A stretch of 64,000 nucleotides of DNA from Maritimibacter sp. (GCA_017792445.1 CP051232.1:992001-1056000), one strand, 5' to 3'; positions 43,597-53,563 are shown, counted from the stretch's first letter. Numbers and translations: made by a program. Notes: generated by a model not told the origin, from the sequence alone.

Positions 43597-45424
43597 GCGC
43601 GCCAGCCCCGGACGCGGACGACGCCACGGCGCGGGTGTCCTGCGACGACTGAAGTTCGTCCAGCCAGTCGCCGTGGATCTCGCGGAAACGCTCAAGCACC
43701 GGCGGCACGGCCCGCTCTTCCGGCGCGCGGAACAGCGCGTGGGTCAGAGGGCGCGACGTCCAGGCGATCAGCAGCGGGGCCAGCAGCATCGGAACGCAGA
43801 CCGGCAGCAGCCACGGCGCAAGGTCCGGCGCCAGCCATGCCGTCGCGAAGTAGATGGCGCCGCCCGCCAGCACGATCCAGAAACTCGCCCGCGTCGCCTG
43901 CGCGATGGACAGCTTGCCCTCGCCCCGCGCGTTCGCGGGCCAGCCGCCGTCACGCCCGCTCAGCACCTGCAACACGGCGCGGGACTGGTACATCAGCATC
44001 ACCGGCGCCAGCAGCGAGGTCAGCAGGATCTCGGTCACGACCGAGATGAAGGATCCCACCGCGCCCCCGAAGCCGCGCACGCGGCCCTCGGCCAGCGATT
44101 GCGCCCAGATCGCGAACTTCGGCAGGACCAGCAAACCAAGGATGCCCAGCGCAAGCGCCATGATTTCGCGCGAGCGGTCGGTCGGGAACACGGGGAACAG
44201 CTGGTAGCGGTCGGGGAAATAGTCGGGCGCGGGCGCAGTCACGGTCGCCGCGACCGACGCGATAAGGAAACCGGCCCACAGAAGCGATACGAGATACGAG
44301 AAGATGCCTTGCAGGAAAACGAAACGGCTCCACCCGGCAAGGCCCGGTGCGAACAGCAGGCGGATGTGCTGCAGGTTGCCCTGACACCAGCGGCGGTCGC
44401 GCTTGGCGTAGGACAGGACGTTCTCGGGGCCCTCTTCATAAGATCCGTCGATGCTGGCATCGACCTTCACGCTCCAGCCGGCGCGGGCCAGAAGCGCGGC
44501 CTCGACATAGTCGTGGCTCAAGATGTGGCCGCCGAAGGGCGGTTTGCCGGAAAGCTCGGGAAGCCCGCAGCTTTCGGCGAAGGCGCGGACGCGCACGATG
44601 GCGTTGTGACCCCAGAACGGGCCGGTGCCGCCCTGCATGCGGGCAAGGCCGCGCGTGAAGACCGGGCCATGGAAGGCGGCGGCGAACTGCATCGCGCGCC
44701 CGAAAAAGGAATGCCCCGCGACGATACACGGCAAGGTCTGCAGAAGGCCAAGCTTCGGATCGGCCTGCATCCGGGCGATCATGCCCCGGATCGCAGAGCC
44801 TTCCATCAGACTGTCGGCGTCAAGAATCACGGCAAAGTCATAGGCCCCGCCGGACCTGCGGATGAAATCCTCGACGTTGCCCGCCTTGCGGCCGCGCCCG
44901 TCTTCGCGCTGGCGGTAGAAGATCCGCTTTGCCCCGTCCGTCTCGGCCATCAGGCGCGCGAAGGCACGGCGCTCGTGGGCGGCCGCTTCGGGGGCGCGGG
45001 TATCAGAGAGGATTGCGATATCGGCGCGGATGCCCGCCTCTCGGATCGAGCGGTCCATCGCGGCGACCCGCGCAAAAGTCGCAACCGGGTCTTCGTTGCA
45101 GATCGGAACCAGCACGACGGTCGGTGGCTGCGGCATCTGCAGTTCAGGTTCTGCCGACGCGCGGGTGCGGGCCAGCCCGAGGAAGGCAAGCATCGCGCCC
45201 CACGACAACCACGCGGTTGTCACGAAAATGAGCACGACGCGCACGATGTCCAAGACCTCGACCCCGTCCTGGATCGACGCTTCGGCCAGAAGACCGGACG
45301 CGACGGTCGCCGCAAGCAGCGCGCAAGAAATGGCGGTGACGCGAAAGCCGGCGGTCGCCGTATCGACGGGCGGCCGGCCATCGGTCGTGGCCTCGTTGCG
45401 GGACGAAGGACTTGGGTCGTGCAT
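43583..45424 (-). CDS. opgH: OpgH, glucan glucosyltransferase
   Basis: OpgH is the inner-membrane family 2 glucosyltransferase that makes the beta-1,2-linked backbone of osmoregulated periplasmic glucans from UDP-glucose. The 613-residue product has N-terminal helices, a GT-A domain with the metal-binding ILDADSLM (about 199-206), the acceptor region GHNAIVRVRAF (about 271-281) and the product site RDRRWCQGNLQHIRLL (about 340-355, the QxxRW-type motif). The C-terminal third is membrane-spanning. The gene begins five bases after the stop of the small opgI-like gene. Confidence 0.94.
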   Translation of the reverse strand: MHDPSPSSRNEATTDGRPPVDTATAGFRVTAISCALLAATVASGLLAEASIQDGVEVLDIVRVVLIFVTTAWLSWGAMLAFLGLARTRASAEPELQMPQPPTVVLVPICNEDPVATFARVAAMDRSIREAGIRADIAILSDTRAPEAAAHERRAFARLMAETDGAKRIFYRQREDGRGRKAGNVEDFIRRSGGAYDFAVILDADSLMEGSAIRGMIARMQADPKLGLLQTLPCIVAGHSFFGRAMQFAAAFHGPVFTRGLARMQGGTGPFWGHNAIVRVRAFAESCGLPELSGKPPFGGHILSHDYVEAALLARAGWSVKVDASIDGSYEEGPENVLSYAKRDRRWCQGNLQHIRLLFAPGLAGWSRFVFLQGIFSYLVSLLWAGFLIASVAATVTAPAPDYFPDRYQLFPVFPTDRSREIMALALGILGLLVLPKFAIWAQSLAEGRVRGFGGAVGSFISVVTEILLTSLLAPVMLMYQSRAVLQVLSGRDGGWPANARGEGKLSIAQATRASFWIVLAGGAIYFATAWLAPDLAPWLLPVCVPMLLAPLLIAWTSRPLTHALFRAPEERAVPPVLERFREIHGDWLDELQSSQDTRAVASSASGAGAHVPA

Positions 45425-45429
45425 TTAGG

Positions 45430-45588
45430 TCAGGCGGTCCGGCGCATCGGCAGCAGGCGAAGCAGGAAGCCCGGCGCCCGCACGCGGCGGGCACGGCTTT
45501 CCAGCACCTGGCTGGGCATGTCGAGCGGCGCTTCCGGAGGGGTCCACCCCTCGGCGCGCTCGGCGATTGCGGATTGCTCTTCGGTCAT
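45430..45588 (-). CDS. OpgI-like small protein between opgG and opgH
   Basis: A 52-residue product (MTEEQSAIAERAEGWTPPEA to RLLPMRRTA) whose ATG overlaps the opgG stop (ATGA at 45585-45588) and whose stop lies five bases before opgH. In Rhodobacter sphaeroides the glucan operon has a small gene opgI at this place. The product is too short to judge by similarity and has no clear motif except a basic C-terminal end. The tight coupling on both sides makes it credible as a real gene. Confidence 0.6.
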   Translation of the reverse strand: MTEEQSAIAERAEGWTPPEAPLDMPSQVLESRARRVRAPGFLLRLLPMRRTA

Positions 45589-47192
45589 TCTTTCACCCAT
45601 TGGTAGAGCCACGTTTCAGTCAGGGGCCTTCCGTATCCTTCGAGCGAGGCCTTCAGCTCGGCCGTCGTGCCGGGCTCGGCGGTCGCCTCGATAACCAGCC
45701 GCCAGATGTCGGTACCGGAAACACGCGAGAGGACGGTCTCTTCGACCTCGCCCCGCAGAACGCTAACGTTAGCTGTAACTTCACGGTCCGGTGGAAGTTC
45801 CGACAAAAGTCCGCCTTGGAAATCCACGACGAATTTCCGCCGATCCGTCTCTTCCTCGACGCCTGCAACGCCTCCTTTACCGACTCGCGTGCGCAAAACT
45901 CGGGCACGTTCAGAAGATCCGCTGCCCTGCGGGTCGAGTCCCCAGTTCAGGCGATAACTGAACTCCAGTTCGTCCCCGGCCTTCGTTTCGCCCTCTGGAA
46001 TCCAGTAGGCGACGATGTTGTCGTTCACTTCCAGATCCGACGGAATCTCCAGCAGGCGGACGGTGCCCTGCCCCCAATCGCCGATCGGTTCGACCGTCAG
46101 CGTCGGGCGCCGTTCGTAATGCGCCTGCGCATCGAGATAGGTGTCGAAGTCGCGGTCGCGCTGCACCAGCCCGAAGCTGGCCAGACCGTTCGCGCCAAGG
46201 AAGCTGCCCGAGAGACGCGGCGGGTTGTTCAGCGGGCGGAAGAAGGTCTCGCCCGAGTGCATGGTCATGACCAGCGCCTCGCTGTCGTGAACCGCGGGAC
46301 GGAAGTCATCGAACTCGCCCGGATCGGCGCCGCCGTAGAGGAACATCGAGGTCAGCGGCGCGATGCCCAGCTGCTGAATGTCCTCGCGCAGGAACAGGCG
46401 CGCGGTGACTTCCATCGTGGTTGTCGGACCCGGCGTGATTGCGAACCGGTAGGCACCGGTTACGGAAGGACTGCGCAGCGCTGCGTAGAACACCATTGTG
46501 TCACTGTCGGGGGTCGGCCGCTCGACCCAGAAATCGGTGAATCGCGGGAACTCCTCGCCCCCGGAAACCCCTGTATTCACAGCCAGTCCGCGTGCGCTGA
46601 GGCCGTACAGGCAGTCCTTGCCCAAGGCGCGGAAATAGCTCGCCCCAAGGAAAGCTACAAGCTCGTCGTAGATGTCGGCGCGGTTAAGTTGCGACAACAG
46701 GCGGAAGCCCGCGACTCCCGGCAGATCAAAGTGCCCCTCGGCGCCCTCGACGGGCTCGTAATAGACGAAATCGTCGCTTGAGAAGTTCATCGGAACCGAC
46801 TGTCCGTCGGCCACTTCGTAGATGTGGACCGGTTCCTTGAACAGCCAGCCAAGGTGGAACGTCTCGAACTGGAAGCGGCTGCCGTCCATGTCGGCCCAGC
46901 GGCTGCGTTCGCGGTTGAAGTTGATCCGCTGATACGCGTCGTAATCCAGTTCGGCGAGGAAGTCGGCGATCGGTTCGGGCGCAGCCGGCTCTTCCCGCGC
47001 GGCGGCGCGCATCCGGTCCGTCAGCCAGTCGAACGAGAACGGCGCGGCCTCGGGTGCCTCCTGTGCCCACGCCATGCCCGGAATGGCCGGCAGCGCAACC
47101 GATCCGGCAAGTCCGGACAGGAAGGAGCGGCGGGAGGGTCGGGGAAAAAATCGGTCACGATTGCATTCGTTCGGGGCCAATGGCTTGGTCAC
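45585..47192 (-). CDS. opgG: OpgG, periplasmic glucan biosynthesis protein
   Basis: OpgG is a periplasmic beta-sandwich protein needed for glucan assembly and branching. The 535-residue product has a Tat-type signal (PSRRSFLSGLAGSVALPAIP, about 19-38) ending near MAWAQE. The body carries conserved parts: FHLGWLFKEPVHIYEV (about 113), FSSDDFVYYEPVEG, the region FRALGKDCLYGLSARGLAVN (about 189-208) and the C-terminal EFSYRLNWGLDP with the extra beta-sandwich domain. It is the first gene of the operon, and its stop overlaps the start of the opgI-like gene. Confidence 0.94.
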   Translation of the reverse strand: MTKPLAPNECNRDRFFPRPSRRSFLSGLAGSVALPAIPGMAWAQEAPEAAPFSFDWLTDRMRAAAREEPAAPEPIADFLAELDYDAYQRINFNRERSRWADMDGSRFQFETFHLGWLFKEPVHIYEVADGQSVPMNFSSDDFVYYEPVEGAEGHFDLPGVAGFRLLSQLNRADIYDELVAFLGASYFRALGKDCLYGLSARGLAVNTGVSGGEEFPRFTDFWVERPTPDSDTMVFYAALRSPSVTGAYRFAITPGPTTTMEVTARLFLREDIQQLGIAPLTSMFLYGGADPGEFDDFRPAVHDSEALVMTMHSGETFFRPLNNPPRLSGSFLGANGLASFGLVQRDRDFDTYLDAQAHYERRPTLTVEPIGDWGQGTVRLLEIPSDLEVNDNIVAYWIPEGETKAGDELEFSYRLNWGLDPQGSGSSERARVLRTRVGKGGVAGVEEETDRRKFVVDFQGGLLSELPPDREVTANVSVLRGEVEETVLSRVSGTDIWRLVIEATAEPGTTAELKASLEGYGRPLTETWLYQWVKE

Positions 47193-47566
47193 GTTTCACT
47201 CCGTCGATGTCCTCCCTGTCGCAATAAGTGAATTGGTTTGGCCGGAAATCAATTGGCTACGAAAAACACGCGCGACTGTCCGCCTAGGGCGGCAATCGCG
47301 AAAGCGGGGAATCGCCATCGGCAGATCTCGGGGGACCGCCCGCCGAGTCGGGCCCCGGTCGGCGGACGTAGCGTCAGGTCGCCGTCGCCGTTGCGGCCAA
47401 GCCGATCCGGGGCGCAGCACCTTAACAACATTCACGAAAGCGCGCGACACGACGGCACACCAGCGCATCTTCGACTTTGCTCAGGGTTGTGCGGCTTGGG
47501 TGCGCCTGCATACTCGATCTCAGAATCGACGCCGCCCGGCGTTCGGACATGCGGAATTCAGACGCC
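47193..47566. promoter_or_regulatory. divergent control region between opgG and the RND operon
   Basis: A 374-base noncoding gap with no credible gene. On the plus strand TTGTGC (47487-47492), 16 bases and CATACT (47509-47514) form a possible promoter for the RND genes. A palindrome CCGCCTAGGGCGG lies near 47280 and a short inverted repeat (TCGAT-6-ATCGA) near 47513-47528. None of these has been tied to a known regulator. Confidence 0.35.
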
Positions 47567-48691
47567 ATGACATCTACCGATCCGGCCCAGCGCGAAACAC
47601 TCGGCTTCAAGGACGATCCGGGCGCAAGCCGCTCTGCATGGCTCGCCGCTGGCATATCCGCGGCGCTGGTCCTCTGGATGGCCAGCGGCGTGGTGTTTCC
47701 GAGCGAGACCGACGACGGCCCGCAAGAAAGCGCCGAGGCGCTGCCGGTTCTGGTCGCCGTACGCCATTCCGTCGCCGAGCCGGTTACGGTCTTTTTCGAA
47801 GCCGAGGGCGTCGCCCTTCCCGACCGCGACACCTCGGTCCGGGCAGAGACCTCGGGCACGGTTCGCGAATTGCTGGTGCGCGTCGGCAGCGACGTGTCCG
47901 AAGGCGACGTAATCGCCCGCAACGCGCCCGAGCGGCTGGAAGCGGCGGTGCGATCCGCCGAGGAAACGCGGGACCGGGCCCAACGCGAATTCGACAACGC
48001 CACCGCACTGCTGGAGCGGGGCGTGGCGACGGTCGACCGCGTGGCCGAGGCGCGCACCGCGCTGGCGTCGGCGGAATCACAACTGGTCAGCGCACAAGAG
48101 GCGCTGGCGGACGGAACGATCACCGCACCGTTCGATGGCCGGATCGAGGCCCTGCCGATGGAACTGGGAGAATTCATCGCCGCCGGGACCGAAGTGGCGC
48201 GCATCGTCGATCATGACCCGCTGACCGTGTCCATCGACGTGCCGCAGCAATCCGCCGGCCGCGTCCGGGCCGGACAGGTCGCGACCGTCGAATTCCTGAC
48301 CGGTCAGTCCCGCGAGGGCGAGGTCACGTTCGTTTCGACGACAGCGAATGCCGCGACCCGCACCTTCGACGCCGAGATCGAGGTCAAGAACGAGGGCGTC
48401 TCGATCCCCGCCGGCCTGTCGGTACGCGTGCGCATCCCCACGGAAACGACCGAGGGACATTTCGTCTCGTCCTCCGAACTGACGCTGAATGACGCGGGCG
48501 AGATGGGGATCAAGACCGTGACCCCGGACAACACCGTCGAGTTTCACGCGGTCACGCTTGTCTCGGCGGATCTTGAGGGCGTCTGGGTCGCCGGGCTGCC
48601 CGAGACCGCCGACATCATTGCGACCGGGCAGGGCTATGTCGCTGCGGGCGAACCGGTGCGCACGGCACCGTTCGAGAGCGACCCGTCGTGA
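47567..48691 (+). CDS. RND efflux periplasmic adaptor (HlyD/MFP type)
   Basis: A 374-residue membrane-fusion protein. An N-terminal membrane anchor (AWLAAGISAALVLWMASGVV, about 21-40) is followed by a barrel-sandwich domain (ETSGTVRELLVRVGSDVSEG, about 95-114), an alpha-hairpin with coiled-coil pattern (about 125-180), and a beta-barrel (STTANAATRTFDAEIEVKNE, about 260). The start at 47567 is one of several possible; 47549 adds six residues. It joins the RND pump to an outer-membrane channel, of which no gene is present in the window. Its stop overlaps the pump's GTG start. Confidence 0.88.
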   Translation: MTSTDPAQRETLGFKDDPGASRSAWLAAGISAALVLWMASGVVFPSETDDGPQESAEALPVLVAVRHSVAEPVTVFFEAEGVALPDRDTSVRAETSGTVRELLVRVGSDVSEGDVIARNAPERLEAAVRSAEETRDRAQREFDNATALLERGVATVDRVAEARTALASAESQLVSAQEALADGTITAPFDGRIEALPMELGEFIAAGTEVARIVDHDPLTVSIDVPQQSAGRVRAGQVATVEFLTGQSREGEVTFVSTTANAATRTFDAEIEVKNEGVSIPAGLSVRVRIPTETTEGHFVSSSELTLNDAGEMGIKTVTPDNTVEFHAVTLVSADLEGVWVAGLPETADIIATGQGYVAAGEPVRTAPFESDPS

Positions 48692-51600
48692 AGGCGCTGA
48701 TCGAAGCGGCCTTCGCGCGCACCCGCGTTGTGGTGATGGCGCTGGTTCTGCTGTTGGCCGTGGGGGCCTATTCCTATGCGATGATCCCGAAAGAGGCGAG
48801 CCCCGAGGTCACGATCCCCTACGCCTTCGTTACGACCGGCGCCGATGGGATCGCACCCGGCGACGCGGAAGAACTGCTGCTGAAGCCGATGGAGCGCGAG
48901 TTCTCTTCGGTCGACGGGCTGAAGCAGATGACCGGCACGGCGGCAGAGGGGTACGTCACCCTTCGGCTTGAGTTCGAGGCGGGAAGCGATGTCGACACCG
49001 CCTTGACGCGCACCCGCGAGGCAGCCGACCGGGCAGAAGCCGACCTGCCGGACGACGCCTATGACATCACGGTCACCGAACTGGACGTGTCGCTGTTCCC
49101 GATCATCACACTGATCCTCAGCGGGCCGGTTCCCGAACGGGCGCTGAACGCGATGGCCGAAGCGCTGCAAACCGAGATCGAGGCGCTTTCCGGCGTGCTC
49201 GAAGCCGACATCGGCGGCATGCGCGAGCAGTTCATCGAGATCCAGGTTCTGCCGACAGTGTTCGAGACCTACCAGTTGTCTTTCGACGAAGTGCTGGGAC
49301 AGGTGCAGGCGAACAACCGGCTGGTTGCCGCGGGCGCGCTGGACACCGGGCGCGGGCGGCTGGTGTTGAAAGTCCCGGGCACCATCCAGTCGCTGGCCGA
49401 TCTTGAATCGATGCCGGTGAAGGTGCGCGACGGCACCGTCGTTTCGCTTCGCGACGTCGCAACCGTGCGCCGCGCGTTCGAAGACCCGACGGGCCGGGTT
49501 CGTCTTGACGGTCAGCCCGCGCTGTCGCTCGAGGTCAAGAAACGCGCGGGCGCGAACCTCATCGCGACGGTGGAACTGGTGAAAGCGGCTGTCGAACGGG
49601 TTTCGGCGGATTGGCCCGAAAGCGTCGAGATCGTCTATCTCTCGGACCAGAGCGAGCAGATCGAGACGCTGCTGTCAGATCTGGAGGCCAGCGTCATCGC
49701 CGCGATCCTTCTGGTGATGATCGTGGTGGTCTGGGCGCTTGGCCTGCGCTCGGCGCTTCTGGTCGGCGTGGCGATCCCCGGGTCTTTCCTGACCGGCGTC
49801 GCGGTCATCTGGATGATCGGCTACACCCTGAACAGCATCGTGCTTTTCGCGCTGATCCTCGTTGTGGGCATGCTGGTCGACGGCGCAATCGTGATCACCG
49901 ATCTGGCCGACCGGCGGTTGCAGGAAGGCGACGACCCGCGCGCCGCCTACCGCTTTGCCGCGCGCCGGATGGCATGGCCGATCATCGCCTCGACCGCGAC
50001 GACCCTGTCGGTGTTCTTCCCGCTGCTGTTCTGGGGTGGGATCGTCGGACAGTTCATGCGGTTTCTGCCGGTGACGGTGATCGTCACGCTGATTGCGTCG
50101 CTTTTGATGGCACTGATCTTCGTGCCGGTGCTGGGCGGCATGATCGGACGCCGCCAGCCCCGCACCGCCAAGGCCAAGGCCGCGTTGCAGGCCACCGAGA
50201 AAGGCGACCCGCGCCGCGACTCGTCCGGCGCCACGCGTGCTTATGTCTGGCTGCTGAACTGGGCCGTCCTTCGCCCTGCAACGACCGTTCTTCTGGCGGT
50301 CGCGATGCTGTTGGGGACGTTCGCGATCTATGGCCAGTTCGGCAAAGGCGTGGAGTTCTTCCCCGAGCAAGAGCCCGAGACGATGGCAATCGAACTGCGG
50401 GCGCGCGACATCTTTTCGCTGTCCGAGCGGGACCGGTTGCTGCGTCTGGTCGAAGAGCGCCTGCACGGGTTCGACGAGATCGAGCATCTTTATGCCCGGT
50501 CCAGTCTGGGATCGGTGCTGCAGGACGAAGAGATCATCGGCACCATTCAGGCCGATCTGACCGATTGGGACACGCGGCGCACGGCGGCAGAGATCGGCGC
50601 GGACATCCGCGCGGTCGTCGACGACATCGCCGGGGTCGAGGTGCAGGTCGAAACCGCCTCTGCCGGGCCGACGCAAGGCAAGCCGGTCAGCCTGCGGCTT
50701 AGCGCCGACGATCCCGAGGCCGCCGACGCGGCGGTGGTGCAGGTGCGCGAGTTGATGGACCAGTTGGGCGGCTTCACCGATGTCGAGGACGACCGCAGCC
50801 TGCCCGGCATCGAAGTCGCGGTGAACGTGCAACGCGAGGAAGCGGCGCGGTTCGGGGCCGACATCACGCTTCTGGGCCGCGCCCTGCAACTGCTGACGCA
50901 GGGCGTGAACATCTCGACCTACCGCGCGCCGGGCGAGAACGACTCGCTGGACATCCGCATGCGCTTTCCGCCCGACGAGCGCACCCTGTCGTCGCTGGCG
51001 AACCTTCGGGTGCCGGTCAGTGCCGGCCTGTCCCCGGTGTCGAACTTCGTGACCTTCGAGGCCGCCGAGCGGGTCGGCACCCTGCGGCGCGTCGACGAGC
51101 GGCGGGTGCTGACCGTCAGCTCCAACGTCGCGCCCGGCCTCTTGGTCAACGATCAGGTAATCGCGTTGCGCACCGCGCTGGAGTCCACCGAATTGCCGGA
51201 CGGCGTCAGCTGGAGCTTTTCGGGCGAGGCGCAGGATCAGGAGGAAGCCGCCAGCTTCCTTGTCTTGGCGTTCATCTCGGCGATCTTCCTGATGCTGATC
51301 ATCCTCGTCACCCAGTTCAACAATTTCTATCAGGCCTTCGTGGTCCTCAGCGCGATCGTGTTCTCGATCGTCGGCGTGCTGCTGGGCACCCTGATTGCGG
51401 GCCGTCCGTTCGGCATCGTGATGGGCGGTATCGGTGTGATCGCGCTGGCCGGGATCGTCGTGAACAACAACATCGTGCTGATCGACTGCTACAACGACCT
51501 GCGCCGCGACGGCGTCCCGCCCCGCGAGGCGGCGCTGAGAACCGGGGCCCAGCGCCTGCGCCCCGTCCTGCTGACAACGGCGACCACGGCGCTGGGCCTG

Positions 51601-51792
51601 ATGCCGATGGTGCTGGCGGTCAACATCAACTTCTTCACGCGCACGCTTCAGTTCGGCGCCCCGTCGACACAGTGGTGGATCGAGCTTTCCACCGCCATCG
51701 CAGGCGGCCTGATGTTTGCTACGGTGCTGACATTGGTCGTGACGCCTGCCATGCTGCTGCTGGGGGAACGGAAGGAGGTGCGGCGGGCATGA
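48688..51792 (+). CDS. RND-family efflux pump, inner-membrane permease
   Basis: A 1034-residue permease with twelve expected helices. Helix 1 (VVMALVLLLAVGAYSYAMIP, about 12-31) is followed by the long porter domain; helix 4 has the proton-relay stretch VGMLVDGAIVITDLADRRLQ (about 393-412); and helices 10-12 carry VFSIVGVLLGTLIAGRPF, MGGIGVIALAGIVVNNNIVL and LLTTATTALGLMPMVLAV. The divergent HME/HAE branch cannot be decided from motifs alone. GTG start overlaps the adaptor stop (GTGA), and the ending ATGA overlaps the following alpha/beta hydrolase gene, so the three genes are coupled. Confidence 0.93.
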   Translation: MKALIEAAFARTRVVVMALVLLLAVGAYSYAMIPKEASPEVTIPYAFVTTGADGIAPGDAEELLLKPMEREFSSVDGLKQMTGTAAEGYVTLRLEFEAGSDVDTALTRTREAADRAEADLPDDAYDITVTELDVSLFPIITLILSGPVPERALNAMAEALQTEIEALSGVLEADIGGMREQFIEIQVLPTVFETYQLSFDEVLGQVQANNRLVAAGALDTGRGRLVLKVPGTIQSLADLESMPVKVRDGTVVSLRDVATVRRAFEDPTGRVRLDGQPALSLEVKKRAGANLIATVELVKAAVERVSADWPESVEIVYLSDQSEQIETLLSDLEASVIAAILLVMIVVVWALGLRSALLVGVAIPGSFLTGVAVIWMIGYTLNSIVLFALILVVGMLVDGAIVITDLADRRLQEGDDPRAAYRFAARRMAWPIIASTATTLSVFFPLLFWGGIVGQFMRFLPVTVIVTLIASLLMALIFVPVLGGMIGRRQPRTAKAKAALQATEKGDPRRDSSGATRAYVWLLNWAVLRPATTVLLAVAMLLGTFAIYGQFGKGVEFFPEQEPETMAIELRARDIFSLSERDRLLRLVEERLHGFDEIEHLYARSSLGSVLQDEEIIGTIQADLTDWDTRRTAAEIGADIRAVVDDIAGVEVQVETASAGPTQGKPVSLRLSADDPEAADAAVVQVRELMDQLGGFTDVEDDRSLPGIEVAVNVQREEAARFGADITLLGRALQLLTQGVNISTYRAPGENDSLDIRMRFPPDERTLSSLANLRVPVSAGLSPVSNFVTFEAAERVGTLRRVDERRVLTVSSNVAPGLLVNDQVIALRTALESTELPDGVSWSFSGEAQDQEEAASFLVLAFISAIFLMLIILVTQFNNFYQAFVVLSAIVFSIVGVLLGTLIAGRPFGIVMGGIGVIALAGIVVNNNIVLIDCYNDLRRDGVPPREAALRTGAQRLRPVLLTTATTALGLMPMVLAVNINFFTRTLQFGAPSTQWWIELSTAIAGGLMFATVLTLVVTPAMLLLGERKEVRRA

Positions 51793-53486
51793 GACATGAA
51801 CTTGCAAGACCGCACCGAACGCCGAAACCCGAACCTAGGCGCCGCTGGATCGGCCGCCTGTCGCTGACCGGCCTTTATTTCGGCGGGCTATGGTGCGCGT
51901 CGACCTTCACGCCCTCGCTGGTGCCGCGTGACTGGCTGTTCCAGGGCCTTCTGTCGGGGGTTGTTCTGGCCGTCGGTTACGGCTTTGGCGCGGCGTTGGC
52001 CGCGCTTTGGGAGTTCCTCGAACTCCCGGTGATCCCGCAACGCTACCGGCGTCCCCTGTACTGGGTCCTGATCGCGGTCACGGTGGCGCGTCTGGGCTGG
52101 TACTTCATGCAGACGCGGGACTGGCAGGTGCCCGCCCGCGAACTGCTTGAGATGCCGCAGGTGGATCACGAGTACTACCTCCGGATCATCGCGATCATGC
52201 TGATCGTCGCGGGGCTGCTTCTGCTGATCGGACGGTTGCTGGTGCTGGGCGTGGGCTGGGCCGCGCGCCTGCCCAAACGCGTGTCGCAACGGCGCATCGC
52301 GTCGGTTCTCGGCATCGCCGTGTTCGCCGTCCTGCTGGTGCTGGTGGTGAACGGCACCCTTGTACGCGGTGTCATCACGGTGATCGACAATACGCTGGCC
52401 GCCGCCGACACCCGCGACCCCGAGGGCGCCGTGCCGCCGACAACGGCCAACTTCTCGGGCAGCCCCGACTCTCTCGTCCCGTGGGATCTGCTGGGCTATT
52501 CCGGCAAGCTCTACATGACCGAGGGACACGTGGCGGAAGAGATCTCGGACTTCACCGGACGCGCGGCGCTGGACCCGATCCGGCTGTACGTCGGCCTTCG
52601 TGCAGGCGACGACCACGAAGCGCGCGCCGCGCTGGCGCTGGAGGAACTGAAACGCAGCGGCGCCTTCGACCGGCAGATCCTTGTCATCGCGACACCCACC
52701 GGCACCGGCTGGATCGACGACAACGGGATCACGCCGCTGGAATTCATGCACGATGGCGACACGGCGGTCGTCGCCGTGCAGTATTCGTACCTTTCCAGCC
52801 CGCTGTCGCTGATCCTTCAGCCGGGGCTGGTGCAAGAGTCGGCGACGGTGGTGTTCAGAGAAATCTACGACCACTGGGCCTCGCTGCCCGAAGACGACCG
52901 GCCGGAACTGTACCTGTTCGGGCTCAGCCTCGGTTCGCTGGGCTCCGAAGGCTCGATCACGCTGCAGTCGCTGGTGAAGGACCGGATCAGCGGCGCGCTT
53001 TGGGTCGGGCCGCCGTTCCGCAATCCGGTCTGGCGCAGCATCCGCGCGAACCGCGACCCGGACTCGCCGGACTGGCAGCCGGTGTTCGAGGAAGGCACGG
53101 TGTTCCGCACTCTTACCCGCTCCAACAGCCTGGACGACGCCGGGCCGGACTGGGGTCCGGTGCGCATCGCCTACCTTGCCTATCCGACCGATGCGATTGT
53201 CTTCTTCCAGGAAAGCATGTGGTACCGCAGGCCAGACTGGCTGGACGAACCGCGTGGGCCTGATGTGTCGCCCGAGTTCGAGTGGACGCCTGTCGTCACC
53301 ATGTGGCAGGTCGCCGTCGACATGCTTGGCGCGTTCAACACGCCGGCGGGCCACGGGCACAACTATCGCATGGTCGACTACGGCACCGGCTGGATGGGCG
53401 TGACGCAACCCGAGGACTGGACGGCCGAGGACAACGCGCGGCTGGCGGATCTGATGAATGACGCGCGGCCCAAGGGCGGCAACTGA
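51789..53486 (+). CDS. alpha/beta-hydrolase family membrane protein (Abhydrolase_9 type)
   Basis: A 565-residue protein. The N-terminal part (about 20-200) has four or more predicted helices (LTGLYFGGLWCASTFTPSLV, LLSGVVLAVGYGFGAALAAL, IIAIMLIVAGLLLLIGRLLV) of the Abhydrolase_9 N-terminal type. The C-terminal part is an alpha/beta hydrolase with a nucleophile elbow FGLSLGSLGSEG (about 378-389) and the flanking signatures PIRLYVGLRAGDD and WVGPPFRNPVW. A periplasmic hydrolase activity is expected; substrate unknown. The start overlaps the RND permease stop (ATGA), which is unusual for this family and suggests a joint task. Confidence 0.82.
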   Translation: MRHELARPHRTPKPEPRRRWIGRLSLTGLYFGGLWCASTFTPSLVPRDWLFQGLLSGVVLAVGYGFGAALAALWEFLELPVIPQRYRRPLYWVLIAVTVARLGWYFMQTRDWQVPARELLEMPQVDHEYYLRIIAIMLIVAGLLLLIGRLLVLGVGWAARLPKRVSQRRIASVLGIAVFAVLLVLVVNGTLVRGVITVIDNTLAAADTRDPEGAVPPTTANFSGSPDSLVPWDLLGYSGKLYMTEGHVAEEISDFTGRAALDPIRLYVGLRAGDDHEARAALALEELKRSGAFDRQILVIATPTGTGWIDDNGITPLEFMHDGDTAVVAVQYSYLSSPLSLILQPGLVQESATVVFREIYDHWASLPEDDRPELYLFGLSLGSLGSEGSITLQSLVKDRISGALWVGPPFRNPVWRSIRANRDPDSPDWQPVFEEGTVFRTLTRSNSLDDAGPDWGPVRIAYLAYPTDAIVFFQESMWYRRPDWLDEPRGPDVSPEFEWTPVVTMWQVAVDMLGAFNTPAGHGHNYRMVDYGTGWMGVTQPEDWTAEDNARLADLMNDARPKGGN

Positions 53487-53563
53487 CGTTCACGAATGCG
53501 ACAGGCGCGGCATCACCGGTGGACGTAGCGGCACCGCCCCCTAGCCTTCTGTCCAGACCGCCC

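Noticed and set aside
49675-51807. Minus-strand open frame of 710 codons opposite the RND pump
   Set aside because: The product is His/Gln/Arg-rich without any domain, as expected for the antisense of a membrane protein gene.
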